A stretch of DNA of 64,000 nt from Streptomyces luteolifulvus (GTDB lineage Bacteria; Actinomycetota; Actinomycetes; Streptomycetales; Streptomycetaceae): NCBI RefSeq assembly GCF_008806595.1, contig NZ_VZRB01000012.1:124001-188000 (forward strand), read 5' to 3'. The position numbers and the translations under genes are program-made. Of this stretch, positions 42,346 to 50,632 are shown piece after piece. The notes beneath the pieces were generated by a model. It searched no databases. It worked only from the letters and a program-made list of their open reading frames with translations, and was not told where the DNA came from. Numbering within the stretch: the first letter of the stretch is position 1; each line of letters opens with the position of its first letter.

Positions 42346-44066
42346 CAGAACAGGAAGTAACGCTGGGCCATGGGCAGTTCGGCGGCCGGCGTCGCCTCGA
42401 CGAGCTCCCCGTCGATGTGCACGGCGAAGCTGTCGGGGTCGACGCGCACCTCGGGCCGCGCGGAGTTCTCCCGCAGATCGGCCTTGGTGACCCCGCGCGT
42501 GGAGTCGATCGCCATGAACCGCTTCCCGAGCTGGAGCCGCTCCGGCAGCCCGTCCTCGATCGCGAGCGGTGCCACGAAGTTGAACGAGTTGGACGCGGGT
42601 GCCCGCCCGATCGCCCCGTACATCGGCCGCGGCAGGACCGGCTGCGGCGTCGGAATCGACGCGTTGGCGTCGCCCATCTGCGCATACGCGATCTGCCCGC
42701 CCTTGATGACGAGGTGCGGCTTGACCCCGAAGAACGCCGGCTCCCACAGCACCAGGTCGGCGAGCTTGCCGGTCTCGACGGAGCCGATCTCACGGGCGAG
42801 ACCCTGCGCGAGCGCGGGGTTGATCGTGTATTTGGCGACATAGCGACGTACCCGGCGGTTGTCGCCACGTCCGTCGCCGGGCAGCGCACCCCGTCGCCGC
42901 TTCATGACATGGGCGGTCTGCCAGGTCCGCATGACGACCTCGCCCACACGTCCCATGGCCTGGGAGTCGGAGGAGATGATCGAGATGGCGCCCAGGTCGT
43001 GGAGGATGTCCTCCGCCCCGATGGTGGACGGCCGGATCCTGGACTCGGCGAAGGCGAGGTCCTCGGGGACGGCCGGGTTGAGGTGGTGGCACACCATCAG
43101 CATGTCGAGGTGCTCCTCGGCGGTGTTGACGGTGAAGGGCCGGGTCGGGTTGGTCGAACTGGGCAGCACATACGGCTCGGAGACCACGGTCATGATGTCC
43201 GGCGCGTGTCCACCGCCCGCGCCCTCGGTGTGGTACGCGTGGATGCCGCGTCCGGCGATCGCGGCGAGCGTGTCGCCCACGAAACCGGCCTCGTTGAGGG
43301 TGTCCGTGTGGAGGGCGATCTGGATGCCGGTCCGGTCGGCGACGGTCAGCGAGGCGTCGATGACGGCGGGGGTCGACCCCCAGTCCTCGTGCAGTTTGAG
43401 GCCGAGCGCGCCGCCGCGGATCTGCGACAGCATCGCCTCGTGCGAGACGGTGTTGCCCTTGCCGAGCAGACCGAGGTTGAGCGGGTGATCCTCCATCGCC
43501 TCGAACATCCTGGCCAGGTGCCAGGGGCCGGGTGTCACGGTGGTCGCCTTCGAGCCCTCGGCCGGTCCGGTGCCGCCGCCGACCAGGGTCGTGATGCCGG
43601 CGGACAGCGCCTCGTCGGCGATCTGCGGGCAGATGAAGTGGACGTGCGCGTCGATGGCGCCCGCGGTGAGGATCCGTCCGTTGCCCGCTATCACCTCGGT
43701 CTCGGGACCGATCACCAGATCCGGGTGCACGCCGTCCATGGTGTCGGGGTTGCCCGCCTTGCCGATCCCGGTGATCCGGCCGTCGCGGATGCCGACGTCG
43801 GCCTTGACGATCCCCCAGTGGTCGACGATCACCACGCCCGTGACGACGGTGTCCGGAGTGCCGTCCGCACGCGTGGCACGCGCCTGGCCCATGGACTCGC
43901 GGATGACCTTGCCGCCGCCGAACACGGCCTCGTCACCGGCGAGTCCCGGCCCGCCGCAGCGGTCCTCCTCGATCTCGATCAGCAGATCGGTGTCGGCGAG
44001 CCGGATGCGGTCACCGGTCGTCGGGCCGAACAGGTCGGCGTAAGCGGCTCGGGAGATCTCAGGCAT
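42345..44066 (-). CDS. ureC: Urease alpha (catalytic) subunit
   Basis: A 573-residue nickel-dependent amidohydrolase that splits urea to ammonia and carbamate. Key sites: GAIDAHVHFICP (nickel His), GLKLHEDWGSTP (carbamylated Lys), GIQIALHTDT, HTEGAGGGHAPD and MVCHHLNPAVPEDLAFAESRIR (flap). I start at ATG 44066, with GGAGGT about 9 nt upstream and an 8-bp overlap with ureB; the GTG at 44075 is less likely. Full length. Confidence 0.97.
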   Translation of the reverse strand: MPEISRAAYADLFGPTTGDRIRLADTDLLIEIEEDRCGGPGLAGDEAVFGGGKVIRESMGQARATRADGTPDTVVTGVVIVDHWGIVKADVGIRDGRITGIGKAGNPDTMDGVHPDLVIGPETEVIAGNGRILTAGAIDAHVHFICPQIADEALSAGITTLVGGGTGPAEGSKATTVTPGPWHLARMFEAMEDHPLNLGLLGKGNTVSHEAMLSQIRGGALGLKLHEDWGSTPAVIDASLTVADRTGIQIALHTDTLNEAGFVGDTLAAIAGRGIHAYHTEGAGGGHAPDIMTVVSEPYVLPSSTNPTRPFTVNTAEEHLDMLMVCHHLNPAVPEDLAFAESRIRPSTIGAEDILHDLGAISIISSDSQAMGRVGEVVMRTWQTAHVMKRRRGALPGDGRGDNRRVRRYVAKYTINPALAQGLAREIGSVETGKLADLVLWEPAFFGVKPHLVIKGGQIAYAQMGDANASIPTPQPVLPRPMYGAIGRAPASNSFNFVAPLAIEDGLPERLQLGKRFMAIDSTRGVTKADLRENSARPEVRVDPDSFAVHIDGELVEATPAAELPMAQRYFLF

Positions 44067-44370
44067 CGAGGGCACCTCCGGTCTCCCCGCGCAGGCCGGG
44101 GACGACGCGGGCGCCGGCGAGCGGGACGAGCTCGACGTCGACGGGGATGCCGGGCTCGAAGCGCACGGCGGTCCCGGCGGCGATGTTGAGCCGCTTGCCG
44201 CGGGCGGCGGCGCGGTCGAAGTCCAGACCGGGGTTGGCCTCGGCGAAGTGGTAGTGGGAGCCCACCTGGACGGGCCGGTCGGCGGCGTTGAGCACGGTCA
44301 GCCGGGTGACCTCACGGCCGTCGTTGCAGACGATCGGATCGTCCGCGAACAGGATCTCGCCGGGAATCAT
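44059..44370 (-). CDS. ureB: Urease beta subunit
   Basis: A 103-residue UreB: MIPGEILFADDPI, GSHYHFAEANPGLDFDRA and RFEPG are the family blocks. It joins UreA and UreC in the trimeric core enzyme. The ATG at 44370 follows ureA after 10 bp. Confidence 0.96.
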   Translation of the reverse strand: MIPGEILFADDPIVCNDGREVTRLTVLNAADRPVQVGSHYHFAEANPGLDFDRAAARGKRLNIAAGTAVRFEPGIPVDVELVPLAGARVVPGLRGETGGALDA

Positions 44371-44380
44371 CGAGACCCCC

Positions 44381-44683
44381 TCAGACGATCGGGTCGTGGA
44401 CGGTGACGAGCTTGGTGCCGTCCGGGAAGGTCGCCTCGACCTGGACGTCGTGGATCATCTCGGGGATGCCCTCCATGACATCGTCCCGGGTGAGCAGCTT
44501 GCGCCCGGAGGACATCAGCTCGGCGACCGTACGGCCGTCCCGCGCGCCCTCGAGGATGTGCGAGGTGATGAGCGCGACGGCCTCGGGGTGGTTCAGCCTG
44601 AGGCCGCGGGCCCGGCGCTTGTCCGCCACGTCGGCGGCCACGTGGATGAGCAGCCTCTCTTGCTCGTGCGGGGTCAGTTGCAC
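44381..44683 (-). CDS. ureA: Urease gamma subunit
   Basis: A 100-residue UreA: QLTPHEQERLLIHVAADVA, LNHPEAVALIT and VQVEATFPDGTKLVTVHDPI are typical. I use GTG 44683 (AGGTGGGAC upstream) rather than the longer frame, which matches the usual 100-residue length. It is the first gene of ureABCFGD. Confidence 0.95.
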   Translation of the reverse strand: MQLTPHEQERLLIHVAADVADKRRARGLRLNHPEAVALITSHILEGARDGRTVAELMSSGRKLLTRDDVMEGIPEMIHDVQVEATFPDGTKLVTVHDPIV

Positions 44684-44827
44684 GTCCCACCTCACAGTCC
44701 TCGCTCCGGACCGTGCGGGGTCCGGAATGCCGCAGCCCCGGGTCAAAGTCCCTGGTGGCGTGGATCGGCAGGCTAGTTGGGCGGGGTTTCGGTCACGTTA
44801 ACCGAGCTGTGACCGCCACACGCGCGT

Positions 44828-45457
44828 TCACAGGTGCGTGGGCGCGTCCGGCATGCTCATCAGGGCCCGCAAGCCGTTGCGCAGGACGTCGACCGGGGTG
44901 GGGCCGAACAGGGACTGCTGTGCGAGGAAGCCGAGCACGGCGGCGATCATCGTGCGGGCGACGTCGTCCGGGGGCACGTCCGCCCGCATCATCCCGGCTT
45001 CCTGGTAGGCCTCGGCGACCCGTGCCCAGGCCTGACGCACGGCGCCGTATCCGTCCCGCAGGACGGCCGCCAGTTCGGAGTTGCGCAGTGTCTCCGTCCA
45101 CACCTGGATGACGAGCCGCGGGAAGGCCGGCTCCCCGTCGACCTTCAGTGACTCCCGTGCCGCGAGCGTCCGGCCGAGGACCGAGGCGACGAGGAGGTCC
45201 GGCGGCGGGGGCGGGCTCTGCTGTGCCGCCTCCTCGAAGGCCGCACGGACCTGTCCGAGCACCTCGGCGACGATCGCGGCGATCAGCTCTTCCTTGCCAC
45301 TGAAGTAGCGGTACACCGCTCCGGCAGACAGGCCGGCCTCCTTCAGCACGTCCTGCATGGACGTGGCATGGAAGCCGTTGCGGGCGAAGCAGAGCGCCGC
45401 GGCGTCCAGGATCTGCCGGCGGCGGGCGTCGAGGTGCGCCTGGGATACGCGTGCCAT
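44828..45457 (-). CDS. TetR-family regulator
   Basis: A 209-residue TetR regulator. The HTH spans residues 12-58 (RRQILDAAALCFARNGFHATSMQDVLKEAGLSAGAVYRYFSGKEELI); the C-terminal domain has PAFPRLVIQVWTET and FGPTPVDVLRNGLRALM. It is divergent from a membrane protein gene, and AAACGAACG-TCCTTCTT repeats lie between the two starts. It probably represses that gene and itself. Confidence 0.92.
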   Translation of the reverse strand: MARVSQAHLDARRRQILDAAALCFARNGFHATSMQDVLKEAGLSAGAVYRYFSGKEELIAAIVAEVLGQVRAAFEEAAQQSPPPPPDLLVASVLGRTLAARESLKVDGEPAFPRLVIQVWTETLRNSELAAVLRDGYGAVRQAWARVAEAYQEAGMMRADVPPDDVARTMIAAVLGFLAQQSLFGPTPVDVLRNGLRALMSMPDAPTHL

Positions 45458-45469
45458 GCCCCCAATTTA

Positions 45470-45546
45470 AAACGAACGTTCCTTCTTGACAAGACGGGCC
45501 GGGCCGCCGCACGGTGGGAGCACACAAAAAACGAACGATCCTTCTT
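45470..45546. promoter_or_regulatory. 18-bp direct repeats, candidate TetR operators
   Basis: AAACGAACG[T/A]TCCTTCTT occurs at 45470-45487 (just upstream of the TetR start) and 45529-45546 (just upstream of the divergent membrane protein). The core GAACGTTC of the first copy is palindromic. The repeats are 59 bp apart, one per promoter. Confidence 0.7.
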
Positions 45547-45570
45547 TTTGGCCGCGGGAGGAGAACCCCC

Positions 45571-46584
45571 ATGTCCACCGCTTCCACCACCTCCACCAGG
45601 GCTCCCGCCCTGCGCGCGATCGCGGTCGTCGTCCTCGTCCCGCTCCTGGCGGCCCTGGCGCTGTGGGCCTTCGCCTGGCCGAGCGCCCGCACGGCACCCC
45701 GGGACGTGTCCCTCGGCGTGGCCGGCCCCGCCTCCGCGACGGCGCAGGTGGAGAAGCAGCTCCAGCAGCACGAAGGCGCCTTCGAGATCCACCGCTACGA
45801 CGACGAGGCCGCGGCACGGAACGCGATCGAGGACCGGACCGTATACGGCGCGGTCGTCGTCACTCCGCAGGGTCCCGAACTGCTCACGGCGTCGGCCGCG
45901 AGCCCGCTCGTCGCCCAGATGCTGCGGCAGGCCGTGGCGGAGCAGGCCGCCGCTGACGGCACACAAGTGAAGACGGTCGACGTCATGGCCACCCCCGCGG
46001 CCGACCCGCGCGGCTCGGCCCTCGGCGCGAGCGTGCTGCCACTGGCCCTGGCCGGTCTGGCGGGCGGCGCGGCGGTGACCCTGCTGGGGCTGCGCGGCGT
46101 CCGTGCCGTGGCCGCGCTGACGGGCGCCGCCGCCCTGGTGGGCGTGATCGCAGCCGCGATCGCACACAGCTGGCTCGGTGCACTGACCGGCGCCTGGTGG
46201 GCGGAGGCCGGGGTGTTCGCACTGTCGACGCTGGCGGTGAGCGCCGCTGTCGCGGGCCTCGCCGCTCTGATCGGCACCGCGGGGATCGGCGTCATGTCGC
46301 TCGTCGTGATGTTCCTCGGCAACCCGTTCTCCGCGGCCTCCTCCGCCCCGCAGATGCTGCCGGAGCCGGTCGGGACGATCGGTCAGTGGCTGCCGCCGGG
46401 AGCGGGTGCGAGCCTGCTGCGCTCGGTGTCGTTCTTCGACGGTGCTGCGGGGACGGGGCCCCTCCTGACGCTCACTTGGTGGGCCGCGCTGGGGCTGGGC
46501 GCCGTACTGCTCGGCACCGCACTCAAGGCGCGTGCCACGAGCACGGAACCCGCCGCCGTGAGGGAACTGGCGACCGTGGGCTGA
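45571..46584 (+). CDS. YhgE/Pip-like membrane protein
   Basis: A 337-residue membrane protein. One N-terminal segment (AIAVVVLVPLLAALALWAFAW) is followed by an extracellular domain of about 110 residues (QQHEGAFEIHRYDDEAAARNAI...) and five to six C-terminal segments (ASVLPLALAGLAGGAAV onward). This is the layout of the YhgE/Pip and ABC-2 permease-like proteins, often linked to resistance or export. GGGAGGAG precedes the ATG at 45571. No ATPase is adjacent. Probably repressed by the divergent TetR. Confidence 0.82.
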   Translation: MSTASTTSTRAPALRAIAVVVLVPLLAALALWAFAWPSARTAPRDVSLGVAGPASATAQVEKQLQQHEGAFEIHRYDDEAAARNAIEDRTVYGAVVVTPQGPELLTASAASPLVAQMLRQAVAEQAAADGTQVKTVDVMATPAADPRGSALGASVLPLALAGLAGGAAVTLLGLRGVRAVAALTGAAALVGVIAAAIAHSWLGALTGAWWAEAGVFALSTLAVSAAVAGLAALIGTAGIGVMSLVVMFLGNPFSAASSAPQMLPEPVGTIGQWLPPGAGASLLRSVSFFDGAAGTGPLLTLTWWAALGLGAVLLGTALKARATSTEPAAVRELATVG

Positions 46585-46611
46585 CCCGGCCGACCGCGCC
46601 GAACCGGCCGC

Positions 46612-46639
46612 GCACCCCCGCCTCGGCGGACGGGGGTGC
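46612..46639. terminator. Terminator between membrane protein and antitoxin genes
   Basis: Perfect 9-bp inverted repeat GCACCCCCG with a 10-nt loop, between the two convergent genes. Confidence 0.75.
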
Positions 46640-46663
46640 ACGGTCGGTCGTTTCCCAGGCCGG

Positions 46664-46942
46664 CTACGCGGGACCCGACCCCCGATGGTGCGCCGTGATC
46701 CCGAAGCGCTGCTGTTCGCGGGGAGGGGACGCGACCTCGCGGACGGTGGAGACGGCGCTGACGACCTGGTCGTCGGCCGGCTGGTCGAGTTCCGCGAGTC
46801 GTTCGAGGTCGGCCGCGGAGACAAGGGCGACGAGGGGTTTGCCGTGGCGTGTCACGACGACGCGTTCACCGCCGTACACGACCCGGTTGATCAGGTCGGC
46901 GAGCTCAGCCCTGGCTTGCGTCACCGGAATCTCGTAGGCCAT
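46664..46942 (-). CDS. Phd/YefM-family antitoxin without a toxin neighbour
   Basis: A 92-residue protein. Residues 1-55 are the Phd/YefM DNA-binding fold (VTQARAELADLINRVVYGGERVVVTRHGKPLVALVSAADL). The C-terminal 40 residues (PADDQVVSAVSTVREVASPP...) would normally bind a toxin, but no toxin gene lies downstream: only 80 bp separate it from the convergent membrane protein gene. It is divergent from a ClpP gene, and a TGTACA palindrome sits between the starts. It may act as a plain transcription factor or work with a distant toxin. Confidence 0.88.
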   Translation of the reverse strand: MAYEIPVTQARAELADLINRVVYGGERVVVTRHGKPLVALVSAADLERLAELDQPADDQVVSAVSTVREVASPPREQQRFGITAHHRGSGPA

Positions 46943-46959
46943 GCCCCCATCTTAACGTC

Positions 46960-46976
46960 ATGTACGTCCTGTACAT
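46960..46976. promoter_or_regulatory. TGTACA palindrome between antitoxin and clpP
   Basis: ATGTAC-GTCCT-GTACAT, a perfect 6-bp dyad containing TGTACA, the core reported for YefM operators in E. coli. It is 18 bp from the antitoxin start and about 30 bp from clpP. Confidence 0.68.
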
Positions 46977-47005
46977 TTTTTACAGACGCCGAAGGAGGGG
47001 TAGCC

Positions 47006-47641
47006 ATGACCCGACCGTCCGCCCGTCACGTCCTGCCCGAGTTCACCGAGCGCACGAGTTCCGGAGAGCGGACGCTCGACCCGTACGCGAAGCTGCTGGA
47101 GGAGCGGATCGTCTTCCTCGGGGCGCCGATCGACGACACCTCGGCGAACGACGTGATGGCGCAGTTCATGCACCTGGAGCACCACAGCCCGGACCGGGAC
47201 ATCTCGCTGTACATCAACTCTCCCGGCGGCTCGTTCACCGCGATGTCGGCGATCTACGACACGATGCGGTTCGTCGGCTGCGACGTGGAGACGATCTGCC
47301 TGGGCCGGGCCGGCTCGTCCGCGGCGGTGCTGCTGGCCGCCGGAACTCCGGGCAAGCGGTTCGCACTCCCCGGTGCGCGGATGGTGATCCACCAGCCGGC
47401 CCTGCCCGAGCCCGTGGAGGGACAGACCAGCGATCTTGCCATCCAGGCCGACGAGTTGACGCGTGTCCGCGCCCGCCTCGAGGAGTTGCTGGTACGGCAC
47501 ACGGGCCGCAGCCCGGAACAAGTCGGCGCGGACATCGAACGGGACATGATCATGGACGCGCAACAGGCGCTGGAGTACGGCCTGGTGGACCGGATCATCC
47601 CCAGCCGCAAGGCCTCCGGCACCGCGCCCGGCGCGAGGTGA
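47006..47641 (+). CDS. ClpP-family protease subunit
   Basis: A 211-residue ClpP paralogue. The catalytic triad can be placed at Ser104 (CLGRAGSSAAVLL), His129 (ARMVIHQP) and Asp180 (IERDMIMDA). Substrate- and ring-forming blocks include YINSPGGSFTAM and EYGLVDRIIP. It resembles the accessory ClpP3 of Streptomyces, part of the clpP3-clpP4 set. However, a ClpP4-like gene does not follow; instead a 106-residue protein is coupled to it. The ATG at 47006 has AAGGAGG upstream. Confidence 0.9.
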   Translation: MTRPSARHVLPEFTERTSSGERTLDPYAKLLEERIVFLGAPIDDTSANDVMAQFMHLEHHSPDRDISLYINSPGGSFTAMSAIYDTMRFVGCDVETICLGRAGSSAAVLLAAGTPGKRFALPGARMVIHQPALPEPVEGQTSDLAIQADELTRVRARLEELLVRHTGRSPEQVGADIERDMIMDAQQALEYGLVDRIIPSRKASGTAPGAR

Positions 47642-47958
47642 GCCGCCCGATGCTGCCGCCGGAACTGCCGCCGCTGCCCGCCCTGACCCGCGCCGAGGGC
47701 GAGTTGATCGACCGATACCTCGATGTGATCGACCTGCTGGGCCGTATCAACCCCGCGCATCACGCGGACACCTACCGCGGACTGCGCGCGGCCCAGGCGC
47801 TGGTCGGCAAGGCGGCCGAACTGCGCGACGCACTGGAGCAGATGCACCGGCGGGGCGAGACCGAGTTGCACGCCCCCACGCTGGCGCGTGCGCTGCGTGT
47901 GCTGGACGGGGAGCGCCGAACGGCCCGCGTCACCGTGCCCTCGCGCTCGGACAGTTGA
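47638..47958 (+). CDS. Hypothetical protein coupled to ClpP
   Basis: A 106-residue protein starting at GTG 47638, overlapping the clpP stop (GTGA). It is mostly helical and charged: LTRAEGELIDRYLDVIDLLGR, then HADTYRGLRAAQALVGKAAELRDALEQM. No recognised domain or signal peptide. The coupling suggests a helper or adaptor of the protease. Coding bias is normal. Confidence 0.72.
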   Translation: MSRPMLPPELPPLPALTRAEGELIDRYLDVIDLLGRINPAHHADTYRGLRAAQALVGKAAELRDALEQMHRRGETELHAPTLARALRVLDGERRTARVTVPSRSDS

Positions 47959-48299
47959 GGCATGCTGATCCGTTCCGGGCGATCCGTCAAGATGGCGGAG
48001 CGTCCGGAACCGCGTTGAAACGGACCAAATGACGTACCGCTGATTGGAGTAGACGCCCGTCCTTTTCAGGGGCCGCCGCACTTGCACAACACGCGTAGTC
48101 CGAGGGCGGAACGGGACACTCCGGTGCTGGTCCGGGGGTGCGCGACCCTCTCAACGCCCCTTCGAACACCAGGGTGTCCACCCGAACGGGTGAGTGGTGA
48201 GTAACAACACAAACCCCCGGTTCCGTTGGGCTTTCAGGCCATCTGTGAGTCAAGATCCCTGTCTGACGACAAGCCCCCGCCACAGCGGCGGGGCGGTCC
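47959..48299. other. Intergenic region upstream of the riboswitch, about 340 bp
   Basis: No gene with proper codon bias is evident. Frames that stay open here lack ribosome sites. The promoter of the downstream hydrolase, and possibly an end signal for the clpP operon, should lie here, but I cannot identify a consensus. Confidence 0.5.
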
Positions 48300-48508
48300 G
48301 GGCGGACGCCGAGTCCTGCCGCCGCCCGGATGACCGGTCGACAGGAGTGGATCGGCAGGAGTGGAGGACCCAAGCACGACGGGTCGCCGGAACGGTCATC
48401 CCCGCAGGGGAGGTGCCGGGCCGAGCAGCCCTTGGGGTGAAGCCGCAGCCATGCGGCCGGGCAACTTCGCCAGCCCGAATCCGACAGGTCATCCTTCACA
48501 GGCGGCTG
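48300..48508 (+). ncRNA. ydaO-type c-di-AMP riboswitch
   Basis: The leader before the NlpC/P60 gene contains the ydaO-yuaA segments seen in Streptomyces cell-wall hydrolase leaders: GAGTCCTGCCGCCGCCCGGA, ACCCAAGCACGACGGGTCGCCGGAAC, CCTTGGGGTGAAGCCGC and GCCGGGCAACTTCGCCAGCCCGAATCCGACAG. These elements bind c-di-AMP and typically switch off rpf and nlpC-like genes. The boundaries are approximate. Confidence 0.85.
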
Positions 48509-48522
48509 ACGAAGGGTTGCGC

Positions 48523-48996
48523 ATGACTGCGCTCAATCGTGTCCCGTCGCTCATGGTCCGGGCCGGTACGGCCTCGGCCCTCACCATCGCCGCCGTGGGC
48601 GGCTCGATCGTGGTCCCCGGTGTCGCCTCCGAAGCCTCGGCCGCGACGATGGCGACGAAGGCACTCCAGGTCGCGGCTTCGAAGAAGGGCTCGCCCTACA
48701 AGTGGGGCGCCACCGGTCCGCGGAGGTTCGACTGCTCCGGGCTCACGCTGTACTCGTACAAGAAGGCGGGCAAGTCACTGCCCCGTACGGCGGCCCAGCA
48801 GTACAACAAGACCCGCCATATCGCGGCCAGTAGCCGCAAGCGCGGAGACCTCGTGTTCTTCCACTCGGGCTCCAGCGTCTACCACGTCGGCATCTATGCC
48901 GGGAAGGGGAAGATCTGGCACGCCCCGAAGACCGGGGACGTGGTGAAGCTGCAGAAGATCTGGACGAGGAGCGTCTGGTACGGCCGGGTCAGCTGA
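48523..48996 (+). CDS. Secreted NlpC/P60 cell-wall hydrolase
   Basis: A 157-residue secreted peptidase. A signal peptide covers about residues 1-41 (VRAGTASALTIAAVGGSIVVPGVASEASA), and the NlpC/P60 domain has nucleophile Cys71 (RRFDCSGLTLY), His121 (VYHVGIYAG) and His133 (IWHAPKTG). It would cleave the D-Glu-mDAP link of peptidoglycan. It is the only gene behind the c-di-AMP riboswitch, so its level should fall when c-di-AMP is high. The start is ATG 48523. Confidence 0.92.
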   Translation: MTALNRVPSLMVRAGTASALTIAAVGGSIVVPGVASEASAATMATKALQVAASKKGSPYKWGATGPRRFDCSGLTLYSYKKAGKSLPRTAAQQYNKTRHIAASSRKRGDLVFFHSGSSVYHVGIYAGKGKIWHAPKTGDVVKLQKIWTRSVWYGRVS

Positions 48997-49000
48997 CTCT

Positions 49001-49043
49001 CCCGGGGAGGCGGCGGTCACCTGACAGACCCCGCCTCCCCGGG
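49001..49043. terminator. Bidirectional terminator
   Basis: Perfect 13-bp inverted repeat CCCGGGGAGGCGG with a 17-nt loop between the convergent hydrolase and ATPase-like genes. Confidence 0.88.
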
Positions 49044-49066
49044 CCCTCAGGTCGTCGCGGCCTGTC

Positions 49067-49549
49067 CTACGGCTCCTGCTGCCCCGCCGCCGTCACCGGC
49101 TGCTGTCCGGCTGCCGCCGCCGGCTCGGCCGGTGCGGTCCACGGCAGTTCGATGGCGACCGTCTTGCCGCCCTCACGGGTCGGCCGCACTCTCAGCCTGC
49201 CGCCGCACTCCGCGGCCAGCCAGCGAATGATCACCATGCCACGGCCGTTGTCCTGCTGGACGGCGGCCGGCAGTCGTTTGGGGAACCGCGGATGGCTGTC
49301 GGTGACGCCGATGCGCAGCCGCTCGTCACGGTCGAGCTCGATGTCCACCGTGAAGGTGGGTGACTGACCGAAGGTGTGCTGTACGGCGTTGGTGGCGAGT
49401 TCGGAGACGATGAGCCGGATGGTGTACGCCAGTTCCGTGTCCCCGGGCAGCCCCCACTCCACCAGGGTGCCCGTCACGTAGGTGCGGGCCGCGGAGACCG
49501 AGGCGGGATTGCTCGGCAGAGTGACGGATGATTCCAGATGGTCTGCCAT
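49067..49549 (-). CDS. Anti-sigma-type ATP-binding protein (HATPase_c_2)
   Basis: A 160-residue RsbW/SpoIIAB-like GHKL ATPase. Motifs: LIVSELATNAVQH (N box) and DNGRGMVIIRWLA (G box). The C-terminal Ala/Gln/Pro tail is disordered. Streptomyces have many such genes beside XRE-DUF5753 and DUF397 genes, as here, forming the WhiJ/AbaA-like modules tied to development. It diverges from the XRE gene. The start is ATG 49549. Confidence 0.9.
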   Translation of the reverse strand: MADHLESSVTLPSNPASVSAARTYVTGTLVEWGLPGDTELAYTIRLIVSELATNAVQHTFGQSPTFTVDIELDRDERLRIGVTDSHPRFPKRLPAAVQQDNGRGMVIIRWLAAECGGRLRVRPTREGGKTVAIELPWTAPAEPAAAAGQQPVTAAGQQEP

Positions 49550-49762
49550 GGCGACGTCGTCCCTTTCCCACGGGACCGCAGTCCGACACGGAGCGGATGG
49601 TTCGAGTACGGTCCCGGACTGGTGCTTCGTCGCCAGACTGCCATTACCGGGCCGGTCACGGATGGCGATCCACCAAGATATGCATATATCTGTCGCTCAA
49701 AGCGGTGAACTCTGAGACGGAAGACCGTATTTGGGCGGCCCGGAAGGAGTAAGGAGTTGCGC

Positions 49763-50623
49763 ATGCAGCACGGTCCCGCGGTGCGCCGGCGGAAGCTGGG
49801 TGCCGAACTGCGTGCGTTGCGCGCCGGTGCGGCCCTGACCAGCGGCGAGGCGGCCCGACTGGTGGGGTGGCACCAGTCGAAGGTGAGCCGGATCGAGACC
49901 GGCGCCAGCGGGGTGAAACCGGCCGATGTGCGGTTACTTCTCGACGCCTACGGTGTGACGGATTCCCAACTACGGGAGTTACTGCTGGTGTTGGCGAGTT
50001 CGGACGACGGCGGCGGACGGCATCACTGGTGGCACGCGTACCGCGGAGTGCTGCCGCCGACCTACCGGGACTTCATCAGCCTGGAGTCGCAGGCGAGCGC
50101 GATGCGCACACTGGAGACCTCCGTCGTCCCCGGGCTGCTGCAGACACCCGAGTACGCCCGGGAGGTGACCCGGGCCGCGGTGGACGGGCTGGACGACGAA
50201 CGGCTGGACGCGCTGGTGGAGGTGCGGCTGGCCAGGCAGGACGTGCTGCGGGCTGCGCCTCCCCTGGCGCTGAGCGCCGTCCTGGACGAGGCGGTGCTGC
50301 GCCGGGAGGTCGGCGGTCCCGGAGTGATGGCGCGGCAGCTGGCTCGGCTGGTGGAGTCGGCGCGTCTGCCCCAAGTGCGGCTGCAGGTGCTGCCGTTCGC
50401 GGCCGGTGCCCATATCGGCGTGACCGGCCCTTTCGTTATCTTCTCATTTTCGCGCACTTCTGATCTGAATGTTGTTGTTCTCGACCACTTGACGAGTAGC
50501 CTCTACCTCGAACGGAAAGAAGACGTAGAGGTCTACAGCGAGGCCTTCAACGCTCTTCGGATCCACGCCCTTTCACCCGAGGACTCGTTGGAATACATCG
50601 CCGGGATAGGTGACGGCGCGTAA
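49763..50623 (+). CDS. XRE regulator with DUF5753 domain
   Basis: A 286-residue WhiJ-like regulator: HTH at residues 10-65 (LGAELRALRAGAALTSGEAARLVGWHQSKVSRIETG) and the DUF5753 domain from about 85 to 280 (YRDFISLESQASAMRTLETSVVPGLLQTPEYAR, DEAVLRREVGGPGVM). The start is ATG 49763 with AAGGAG about 6 nt upstream; a TTG 6 nt earlier is also in frame. It is followed 9 bp later by a DUF397 gene, and together they form the standard regulator-partner pair. Confidence 0.92.
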   Translation: MQHGPAVRRRKLGAELRALRAGAALTSGEAARLVGWHQSKVSRIETGASGVKPADVRLLLDAYGVTDSQLRELLLVLASSDDGGGRHHWWHAYRGVLPPTYRDFISLESQASAMRTLETSVVPGLLQTPEYAREVTRAAVDGLDDERLDALVEVRLARQDVLRAAPPLALSAVLDEAVLRREVGGPGVMARQLARLVESARLPQVRLQVLPFAAGAHIGVTGPFVIFSFSRTSDLNVVVLDHLTSSLYLERKEDVEVYSEAFNALRIHALSPEDSLEYIAGIGDGA

Positions 50624-50632
50624 GGAGGCACC

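Noticed and set aside
47987..48499. Long minus-strand open frame of 170 codons across the clpP-nlpC gap
   Set aside because: It lies opposite the riboswitch and has no ribosome site. It shows no recognisable domain, and the high G+C keeps antisense frames open by chance.
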